In this document: positions 55,441-64,000 of the stretch, in pieces
Layout: the number at the start of each line of letters is the position of its first letter
Numbering within the stretch: position 1 is the stretch's first letter
DNA from: Adineta vaga
Lineage: Eukaryota > Rotifera
Reading direction: 5' to 3'
NCBI GenBank assembly: GCA_021613535.1
Contig: CP075492.1
Span: forward strand, 15,314,001 to 15,378,000
Length of the DNA stretch: 64,000 nt
Position numbers and translations under genes: made by a program
The notes under the pieces: model-generated
Databases searched by the model: none
Told to the model about the DNA's origin: nothing
Seen by the model: the letters and a program-made list of their open reading frames with translations, nothing else

Positions 55441-58400
55441 ATGCAAAACGATCCAGAAGCATACACTTTATCTGCTCCTTTGCATGGAAGGTATGTTCAA
55501 TGACTTGACGATAGGAATGTGACCTTTCAAATCTGTTCGTACCATCTATCACTATTTTAGTCGCAATACTCGATTTGTTGCCATAATGATCATTCTATTA
55601 TTGATTTTCATCATTATATTACTAATTATACATGTCATCGAAATAAATAAAAGAAAAGGTATGTGTACATGAATTCTATCCAAGTCTACTTCAGTTATAT
55701 CATTAATAGAAAATATTAACGATTTATGTTTAACACCGTATTGTATCAAAGCAGGTCAGTAAATTTTATTATACTATATACAAAAATGATTCTATTTTTT
55801 AAGCAAATTATTTACTCGAAAGTATTGATGAGAAAATCGATCCATGTGAAAACTTTTACGAGTTTACCTGTGGAAAATGGATTAAAGATGCCATTATATC
55901 ATCGGAATGTGAGTATTAGAGAGAAGAATAAGAGAGAAAAACTGTATACTTTATTATTTGTAGCTGGTGAACAACGTTCAATATCACAAATAGTAAAAAA
56001 ATTACAACATTCACTTGTTGGTAAGATAGATTATTCTTGTATTTTATGTTTTTTTAAATAATTTGCCAAAGATTTGTTATCATCGAATGCAACAGAAGAG
56101 TCCAGAGCAATTACGAATGCTCGTCGTTTATATAGCTCTTGTATGGATAAAGATACCATCGAAATAGTGCCGATGCAATACTAGCACTGATCGATAAAGA
56201 GCTTGGCGGATGGCCTGTCCTGAAAGGTTCGACTTGGAATGAATCAACATTTGATTTTGATCGACTAATGCTCAAATTGAGTGAACACAATAATTACATA
56301 TTTTATACTGTAAAGACAGAGGTAGACGAGAATAATTCATCGATTCGAAGCATTCAAGTAAAACTCAATAGTACATAATTGTTGATGATTCATATTCATC
56401 TTTTAGATCGGTCCTTCTAATATTGTTTCAGAAAATTTCATTCACTATTCCAAAGAAATCAAAGTATTAAAGGCGTATGGACAATTCTTTGAAGATTTAA
56501 CGCGAGCATTAACCGATGATTGGTCGACAATCGAGAATGACCTTGATGCTTTAATGGAATTCGAGATGGATCTTTTCCAAGTAAATGGTTTCTCTCGAAC
56601 AGACTTTTTATTTTACTTCGTTTACATAGAATTATACAATGCAAGACTTATCATTTTTCAGCGAGACTATTCGCACTACAGTCGGTAATCTTTCGCATAC
56701 AGTGAACGTCAGTGTTAGTATCGATTTTCTCTCCTTCTTTCTCAATTTCTCTTCAACTTCCCATTTATAGTTCGATTCTTCTAATTATGTTCGTCGACTA
56801 TATCTATTCGCTAATGTCTCTCTGGTAGATACAGACATTGTCATTGTCCATGCACCAAAACTTATGCATGCTATTTCGTCGATTCTTGATCAACAATCAC
56901 CGCGTACCATTCAGAATTATATGATATGGCGCTTCATGATGAATCGATCTGTGCATATGCCAAAACGCTTTCGACATATAGCACAACAGTTTGCTCATAC
57001 ATTTCATGGCACCAGCACAGAAGAATCACGTGAAGTGGCATGTGCCCGTTATGTCAATGTAGCGATGAGCTTAGTGGTTGCAAAACTATATATCAAAGAA
57101 TATTTCCATAAGGATGCTCGAATAGAAGTAGTGAACAACTAAGTTAATAGTAAGAAATATTTGTTGGTCTGAATTTTTAATAGGCAACTGAAATGATCAA
57201 TAATATTCGAAATACTTTCATCACGATGATTAATCATTCGACGTGGATGGATTCAGAATCAAAAATTATAGCGATTAACAAGGTGAGTTAGTCGTTTGAT
57301 CAATCTCATATGGAAAATTAAAACTACTTTCTTTTATTCTATAGGCTCGAGCTATTCGAGCAAAAATTGGTTATCCTGATTATTTAGAGAATGACAATAT
57401 GACAAAACTTGATACAGATTATGCTGAGGTACGACATAGAATGAAAATGTATTATTATTCTTACTATTTGTTGTTTTTCTTTTTGTTTCACATCTAGTAT
57501 AATTTCAATTCATCATATATGCTGAATGTTCTAAGTGTCATTCGACTATATTCGAAAGCAACTCTTCAAATGCTTCGTCATCCTTTCGATAGCGACGAAT
57601 GGGCTGATATTTCGCCTACACGTGTCAATGCCATATATAAACTAACAACGAATGAGATCAGTATAAAAGAACTTCCAAGAATAAACATATAATATTGTCT
57701 GTTCTCTTTAGCGTTTCCAGCTGTTATATTTCAAACACCCTTATTTGATATAAATGCACCCAAGTAAAACATCATTTTCTCCTATCATAATATCTTTCAT
57801 ATCTGTGATAGGTATCTCAACTATGGTGGTAAGGATCGATTCAAGAAGAAGAAGAATAATAAAAACAAATTAAATGACATCGAATTTAGGTATTGGTATT
57901 TTTATGGGACATGAGATTGCACATGGATTTGGTGATGAAGGAAAGGAACATGATATGTATGGACATAAAGTTTCATGGTGGACTGAGACGACTGAAAAAG
58001 CATTTGATATACACAAGAATTGTATCATTGAACAATATGATAACTATACTTTGAGTCAAATCAATCATCAGGTATTTTTCTTTTAGTTTTGATTTATTCA
58101 GAGATTAAATCTTTTTCATTTAGGTAAAAGGATTAAAAACACAGGATGAAAATATCGCTGACAATTCAGCACTCAAACAAGCTTTCTTCGTAAGTTCTAT
58201 CATTCATTGATTTCAGTTATAAACCTAAAGATATCAATAAGGCATACCAAAAATGGGCTAAGACTCATACAAATGTGGACAAGAAACTTCCTGGTCTGAC
58301 CAAATATTCAGCAGAACAAATGTTCTTTCTTAACTTTGGTCATATGTGGTGTACGAAAATGACAGATGAATCTGCACGTTCTTATATAGTAGTGGATAAA

Positions 58401-58575
58401 CATTCACCTACACAATTCAGGTAGTCTTTTTTTTATATATCCATGCGTGTTATCATAAATAATTTATGCTTTTAGAGTGCATGGTCCTACTTCGAATTTT
58501 ATTGAGTTTGATCGAGTATTCGGCTGCAAGCCAGGTCAAGGCAATAGTCGAGTGAAGAAGTGTAATGTATGGTAG
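55441..58575 (+). CDS. M13 (neprilysin/ECE-like) zinc metallopeptidase
   Basis: The multi-exon gene starts at ATG 55441 ([17 protein letters not shown]) and has small introns throughout. A signal-anchor helix ([21 protein letters not shown] type, about 55570-55630) makes it type II. The ectodomain begins with [20 protein letters not shown] and [14 protein letters not shown], as in the family. The active site is [16 protein letters not shown] (HExxH, 57890-57940), with the third ligand in ENIADNSA (58150), where most members have ENIADNGG. It closes with [11 protein letters not shown]...CNVW (the CxxW end). Near 56160, two bases are missing in an A run (frame change before [20 protein letters not shown]). 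The other apparent stops fall in GT-AG introns. It cleaves small extracellular peptides by family. Confidence 0.8.
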
Positions 58576-59019
58576 TGATTTATTAGTATCGTCTCGAGCA
58601 ATTATATCAAGAAGAAAATTATTGAATACATGCATTTGTACAAAACGTTTCCTCTCATAAAGAGTAATTCTTTTTTAAATTATACTTTCTGTTTTATCAT
58701 ATGTTTATAATTTTCATTATTCAACCATAATCTCGCGAGTGAATGAGTTTTTTTGTTTGAACTAAATCGTGCACACTCCAGAAATTGTTGTATTGAAGGT
58801 GAATATTTTATCTTCTTTCTCATTCAAATATATATATATATTCTCTTTACTTCAAAATCATCCAGTACGTACACTAAGCATTGACGCAACCAAAGTTAGG
58901 CCAATTTGAGCAATGTCCAACTACTGAGAAATTCGATTAAAACAAGAGAAATGCAGTTGACAGAAAGAAAACGACGATGAGTAGATAGAATCAATATGAA
59001 AGATAAGAATGAGTGTAAT
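58576..59019. other. Intergenic region
   Basis: No gene is seen. A short (TA)n run lies at 58831-58842. Confidence 0.4.
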
Positions 59020-59392
59020 CCAAGGGGGAAAAAGCGAAAAGTCGGTACTTCAGTATACTCTTTGTACTCCTTCGGTAAGTTATCAGTATCCTTTAAATTT
59101 TTCTTAGTGTTTTCAAGTTCACCAGTAACCAGTTACAGTGCACCCGCTGGAGTACAATGTAAGTAACACTAGCGAGCAGAAAGCCTCAAATACTCCAAAA
59201 TACTCCAGTTTCGAAGTATCATGGAGTATTTGAACATTTCCATTCGCTAGGTTTACTTACATTGTACTCCAGCGGGTGCACTGTAACACTGATCACTGGT
59301 GTACTTGAAAATACTGAAAAACTTCTCAAGAATACTCATAATTTATCGCGGGAGTACAAAGAGTATACTGGAGTACCGATTTTTCCCCTTGG
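59020..59392. mobile_element. 373-bp foldback (MITE-like) element
   Basis: Nearly the whole block is one inverted repeat. The ends read CCAAGGGGGAAAAA and TTTTTCCCCTTGG. Internal arms share GTACT(T/C)CAGTATACTCTTTG; a 34-bp block at 59133-59166 is the exact complement of 59253-59286; and the stem runs inward to AAATACTCC around a loop of about 25 bases near 59205. It has no coding capacity. The structure fits a non-autonomous foldback DNA element. No clear target-site duplication was seen. It abuts the last codons of the retroelement at 59393. Confidence 0.75.
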
Positions 59393-61150
59393 TTCGACTC
59401 TTGGCGATCCGATGAATCAAACTTCTCCACATGTTTCTGTTATGTTCCATTGTGTTCAGTTAGTTAATGTTAAATTTGTATCTTCTTTTCTTGTGTCAAT
59501 CGATCTTTCCTTTTACCTTTCTCTGTGCAGTTTACCACTGACCATGCCAAGCATTATTTCTTTTTCAAACAAATCTTGTCGTCGCATTATATGTCCAAAG
59601 TATGATAATTTTAATTTCAACATAGAAGCTTCTAGTGAGCATTCAGGTTTTATTTCTTGTAAAACAGATTTATTGGTTCTTTTTTCCGTCCATGGAACAC
59701 GAAGTAATCTTCTCCAGCATTTGAGTTCGAAGGCGTCGATTTTTGTTCGATCTGCTTGTTTTATTGTCCAGTTCTCACATCCATACATTGTTACTGGGAG
59801 AACTATCGTTTTGACTACTCTAATTTTGGTGATCAAGTTGACACCCTAGCTTTTGGTGAGATTTTCCAGGCTAACCATTGCCTTTCTACCCATAAGAAGT
59901 TTTCTTTTTATTTCGTTACTGCAGTTTCCATCGGTATTTATACTAGAGCTCAAGAAAATGAACTCTTTAACTATTTCCACTTGATCATTGTCGATATGAA
60001 ATTCTTGAATGGGTCTATTTGTCATCACGAAGGTCTTTTTCATATTCACTTTTAGTCCTGCAGTTGCATTTTCCTCTTTTACCATTCGTAAGAGGTATTG
60101 GAGGTCATCTGTCTAACGTAAATTGTTGATATTTCGTCCACACCCTCGTTATACCACCTGCTGCTTCATCTATCCCAGCTTTTCTCATTGTATGCTCTGC
60201 ATATAAATTAAATAGGTATGGAGATAGTATGGAGCCTTGTTGTACGACTTTTCCGATGTTGAACCGATTGGTATTTCCATAATCCGTTTTCACCGATGCC
60301 TGTTGATTAGTGTATAAGTTTTTCATAAGGATAATAAAATGCTTTGGTACACCTATTTCCAGTGAGTACAGACCAGAGTTTCTCGTGATCTACACAGTCG
60401 AAAGCTTTAACTATAGTCGATGAAATAGAAGTAAAACTCTTTTTAGTATTCACGATCTTTTTTCATCAACCGCCGTAGATTTGATATTTGATCGCGTGCT
60501 TCCCTTCTTTTTCTAAACCTTGCTTGTGTAGCTGAGATTTCTCGTTCGAGAAAAACTTCCAATCGTCGTTGAATAATCTTCAGCACGATCTTACTGGCAT
60601 GTGAGATCGGAGCAATTATACGGTAATTTGAGCAATCTTTTGCATTTTCATTCTTCGGTAAGGGAATGAATATGGATGTTTTCCATATTCGTTCGCATAA
60701 TTCTGTTAATATTTTCACTGCGACTTCTTTAATTGTCTTGAAACATTCAATTGGAATACCATCATGTTCAGGTGCTTTTCCATTTGCTAATGTTTCCATA
60801 GCAAATTTAACTTCGCTTTTCAAAATATCTGGTTCTAGTTCGAAGTCGTCGAGTTCCAAATTTCCTGATCCATTGATTTTTTTCCTGTATAGTCCTTCGG
60901 TGTATTGTTTCCATTTGCTTTTTATTTCATCACCGTTTGTTAAGTGTTTACCATTTTGGTCTGTTAAGGTACCATTTCTGGGTATAAATTGTCCACGAAG
61001 GTACTTTATCTTCTTAAATAAATCTCTTGTCATACCTTTCTGGTTGTATCATTCTATTTTTTCGAATTCTCGCGTAGTTTGTCTTTCCTTGTCTTTTCTT
61101 GCTTCACGTTGAAAGTCGACGTTAAGTTTTGTGAAGGCTTATCTTTTTCC
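59393..61150 (-). mobile_element. Degenerate RTE-like non-LTR retrotransposon
   Basis: Minus-strand fragments give, in order: TRDLFKKIKYLRGQFIPRNG, DILKSEVKFAMETLANGKAP, SIFIPLPKNENAKDCSNYRI, SATQARFRKRREARDQISNL, FIDY and SKAFDCVDHEKLWS, QQGSILSPYLFNLYAEHTMR, then KCWRRLLRVPWTEKRTNKSV and LKLKLSYFGHIMRR, ending MWRSLIHRIAKSRT at the 59393 boundary. This is the reverse transcriptase and C-terminal region of an RTE/BovB-type element. The 5' endonuclease is absent (5' truncation near 61150). The YADD catalytic box is deleted: the frame goes from GRNINNLR (about 60130) directly to a stop and DDLQYLL. Several other stops occur. It is dead and old. Confidence 0.8.
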
Positions 61151-61165
61151 ATTTGCTTTGACTTC

Positions 61166-61224
61166 TTGAGGGCGTGGGTGGGTGAAGAAAAGATACCTTT
61201 ACCCACACCCGCACCCGCACCCTC
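61166..61224 (+). repeat. Strong G-rich/C-rich hairpin at the retroelement 5' border
   Basis: TTGAGGGCGTGGGTGGGTG (61166-61184) and ACCCACACCCGCACCCGCACCCTC (61201-61224) are complementary over nearly their full length with a 16-base loop. It sits 16 bases outside the 5' limit of the RTE-like fragment. The arms resemble the bdelloid telomeric unit TGTGGG. Confidence 0.55.
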
Positions 61225-63241
61225 TTTCCTTCTCATTATTCTTTTCTATTTACTTTTCTTTTCGTACTCTATCATATAGTTTTAAATTTCTTATTCATAC
61301 TAATCTATTATTTAAAATCTAAAACTATTTCAAGTCGAATAATTCAGTAATTTTTAATGTAAAAATTCAATCGTACGTATAGTTCATAATAGTGTAAGAC
61401 AATTGTTATCTTTCATTAATTGTAGGGTTTCTCAATTTCCAATCAGTTTTAATCTTGAAGTATTTCACTGGATTTTTGCACAATTTTATTCATTAGAATT
61501 GATTAAGATAAATTACAGATATAAAAACCAAATATGTTCATATAGTTTATGCATATTTTAAAGACAGTAGAAGAAAATATTTGTAATACGATGACTTATT
61601 CTGCTGTCTTCATTCATGGTGTTGCTCTTGTCCCTAATCCCATACCCCATCTATTATTTATCATCTTTGTTTATCACATATTATGATTTGTCGACAATAT
61701 AGCAATTTAAAATACAGAAACAATAGATGTCTCTATCGAATTTTGATCGCATTTAGTATTTCAATCAGTGAATACAAAATGATTTTTCAAAAGCTGCGTA
61801 CAGCCTGATGAAAATTTTCCTAAAATAACCATTTATCAGTGTCTTAATAAAAAATAAATATGACCAAAAGCAACACGACAAAAATAATGTGTCCAATCTG
61901 TCTTCTTCCTAGAGGTATACACATAAACACTAAGCTAATGTCAATATTGATCTGAGTGAATCGTAACTTTATTGTACAATTGCATTTTTTCAATCTTTTC
62001 GCCTATAATTTTAGTTCCTGTAGTGCGATCTCAGATCTTTTTTCTTCCCACGTTCCTTACTGTATCTCCCACTACCACAGGAATTTTCAGCTCCATAACT
62101 CATTGTCCGGCTGAGATATAGGGGGGACAAGTCCGAAAAAGCATATTTTTCGATGAGTCATCGATAGAAAACGGAATTTTTGAAGTAACGAAAGGAGAAG
62201 AATAGAAAAGACGAATAGCACGTTTTGTGCAGAATTTAATTTTCTATCCATCGATGTAACTCACTTTTGGTTTTGTTTTTATTTTTTCTAGTCTATTTGA
62301 CGAAAACAGATTTACAGACAACGTGTAGACCCAGTTTAAAATGGTCCTAGAGGGAACAAGGAGCATTCTTTAAAAAAGTCAAAATCAGTAAAAGCTAGAG
62401 CGTAAAAAATACTACAAAACTATCTAAAAATAGTTGTGATAAACTTTTTATAATTAGGTCAGAAGATCAAAAAGCTTTAATTACATACTAACTGTAGACC
62501 CAGTTTTCAGTTTTATTTTTTCTTTTATTCCTCAACTACTGGTAGAAAATTAGTCGGACTGCCATAGAAAGATGCAGCTTGAAAAACTGAACAAGAATAT
62601 CATCAACTAGTTCTCTGTTTCGCTTATTTTTAGGGAGCGTTTTACGATATACCTCAGAATGTAGACCCAGTTTTTTCTTTTATATTTTTAAGCTGATTTC
62701 CATGGAAAGCATTACTATCATAGACCTTTCGACTCATGAGCACGTGCTGAGTCTCATTTATTTCTTTTTGGGCTATTCGGAAGCTATTTCTGGCAGATCA
62801 TCAGACCTTAGGGCTAAAGTCTTAATTAATACGCTTTTTGTCACGATATCAAAATTTAAGGCTTCTTTTTTAATTTTCAAGAGTCGGAGCTTTGTGCCGT
62901 AGCGGTATAAGTTCTCTAGATGAAATCTACAACAAGAAAAAACATTGCTTATAGAAAACATACATGGACTTTCAACGCATTTGCGGCGCATTTTCTTTTA
63001 AAATAATTTTTTTTGAAAAACCCGAATTTGATGCTCGAATATCTCCCCAAGGACGAGTCGGGTAGCGCGGAAATTTCTACTGCAGAGTCAGTGAATGATA
63101 AGGAACAAAATGTACGAATCAAATTTTCTCTCGGAGTACTTTCATTTTTTTTCTCAATGGTACAGAAAACTTACGATTCACTCATCTATTCTTTGTTTTA
63201 AATATCACGACACCAACATTATCACGTTATATTTCTACCAA
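61225..63241. other. Repeat-like region without recognised genes
   Basis: No gene is supported. TGTAGACCCAGTTT recurs at 62324-62337, 62493-62506 and 62660-62673 (steps of 169 and 167 bases), while the sequence between has little similarity, as in an old tandem array. The stretch 62080-62210 (CTCCATAACTCATTGTCCGGCTGAGATA and onwards) has the look of a dispersed repeat. A minus-strand frame at 62773-62991 has no motif. Confidence 0.4.
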
Positions 63242-64000
63242 ATGGCACATTTCGTCACCAACATCGAAGCAAAAACTGATGTGACAGAATCTACTAAAGT
63301 AAAAATCGAACAATGTGAAAACTCCATCATAAACTCTGGTACAAAGTATGTCGTTGAGGTTTGTTCTACAAACTACTCAATAATCATTGATTAGTGATCA
63401 TCATCTGTCTTTGTTTCCCTCAGTTAGTAGCAGGACTTTCATCTTATGATCTTGTTTGTTTGGGTGTTGGTAAAGGTGCCACTGCTGTCTATTCTAACCA
63501 AACTAGTAGTTCATTTGCTCTCGTACGTCGCTCAACTAACGAATGTATTCTTCTTATCGATATTGGTTTTGGTTCAATATTTGCTTTGCAAAAATATCTC
63601 AAAACTGCTAATATTAAACCTCGACAAATATTCGTTTCCCATAATCACACAGATCATAGTGGAGAATTACCTGTGTACATAGCTAATGAAGTTTCAAAAT
63701 CTATTGTTCGAATTTATTGTTACGCCTGTATTCAACCTCGTTTACGTCATTATCGTTGTGCTGAACTGGATTCAGCAACAACAGATCTTCTTCAAAATGT
63801 ACAATGGATTATGTGTAATGAATTACAAGATATTGAACTTGACTCTGGAGATCCAAAATCAAAATTAAAAATACGTGTTCAGCAAAGTCAACATAGCGAG
63901 CTATGTGCTGGGTTCGTTCTTTACGAAAATGATCAACCAATTCTTAGTTTTTCTGGAGATTCAGGTTTCAATCCATCATTTTATGCATTTCTTTGGACAG
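63242..64000 (+). CDS. Metallo-beta-lactamase-fold hydrolase, partial (window end)
   Basis: Exon 1 (63242-63358) starts at ATG (MAHFVTNIEAKTD). A 65-bp phase-0 intron (63359-63423) leads to exon 2, which is still open at the window edge. The metal motif is VSHNHTDHSGELP (HxHxDH), preceded by ILLIDIGFGSIFALQKYL, where DxGFG supplies the usual strand-loop. A later FSGDSGF provides the Asp of the second metal-binding region. The layout resembles RNase Z-like/arylsulphatase-type MBL proteins, and bacterial relatives are likely. Substrate cannot be read from the sequence. The gene continues beyond the window. Confidence 0.75.

Noticed and set aside
59391-59410. tRNA T-loop-like GGTTCGACTC
   Set aside because: No matching acceptor, D or anticodon arms; the bases encode the end of the retroelement frame on the other strand.
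59262-59849. 195-codon open frame on the plus strand
   Set aside because: It is antisense to the RTE-like reverse transcriptase fragment, whose minus-strand peptides have clear family motifs.
60666-61112. 148-codon plus-strand frame
   Set aside because: Also antisense to the retroelement; Ser-rich composition is a by-product of the opposite strand.
11634-61224. True interstitial telomere arrays or a chromosome end
   Set aside because: The G-rich tracts are only 12-24 bases, imperfect, and mostly paired with a C-rich arm next to genes; a telomere would be long and one-directional.

Overview
The window looks like nuclear DNA of a bdelloid rotifer (Adineta/Rotaria type). The evidence is an AT-rich genome with small GT-AG introns (mostly 37-75 bp), several ADP-ribosyltransferase/TPR genes, F-box and F-box-LRR families with many decayed copies, a large two-membrane-segment protein family, and genes of non-metazoan character (GH28 polygalacturonase, a fungal-like DPP5 peptidase, a TylF-type methyltransferase relic, a bacterial-type TIR domain, a stand-alone bacteriocin-type RNase domain). 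The species assignment is inference; no rRNA, tRNA, mitochondrial or CRISPR sequence was recognised.

Layout. 0-6.4 kb is a graveyard with one receptor: a truncated copy of the two-TM family, a TPR relic, a possible FG-GAP-like relic, a 7TM receptor with one frameshift, and a TylF methyltransferase relic. 7-11.6 kb holds an intact ART-TPR gene and a membrane-anchored DPP5-like peptidase. 12.1-14.8 kb is a tandem duplication of a small type-I membrane protein with its promoter. 14.9-17 kb is a two-domain trypsin whose first domain lacks the catalytic residues. 18.2-26.3 kb has two F-box-LRR genes built as one LRR per 84-nt exon, with a catalytically altered p38-type kinase gene between them. 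26.5-32.7 kb contains an F-box relic, a small hydrophilic protein, an intact dual-specificity phosphatase, an MDR oxidoreductase with two nonsense codons, and the RNase-domain gene. 32.9-36.1 kb encodes an SOS1/SLC9C-like Na+/H+ exchanger. 38.0-42.0 kb is one gene containing three tandem copies of the two-TM module. 42.9-49.9 kb has a second ART-TPR gene, a Thr/Ser-rich membrane protein, F-box and ART relics, and the polygalacturonase. 51-58.6 kb has a SAM-TIR gene, an intact 7TM receptor and an M13 neprilysin-like peptidase. 59.0-61.2 kb is a 373-bp foldback element abutting a broken RTE-like retrotransposon. 61.2-63.2 kb is repeat-like, and the window ends inside a metallo-beta-lactamase-fold gene.

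Cross-cutting signals. (1) Short G-rich tracts close to TTGAGGGTGTGGGTG lie just 3' of many genes on the coding strand, often paired 20-60 bases later with the complementary C-rich tract, so each pair can fold into a hairpin; a shared 3'-end element is the leading explanation, with degraded telomeric repeat as the alternative. (2) A perfect CRE palindrome (TGACGTCA) lies 83-84 bases before the start codon of three genes. (3) Seven otherwise coherent genes each carry a single small indel, which points to uncorrected assembly indels as much as to pseudogenes. There is no operon; the genes are independent eukaryotic units, and several neighbours converge on shared short 3' regions.
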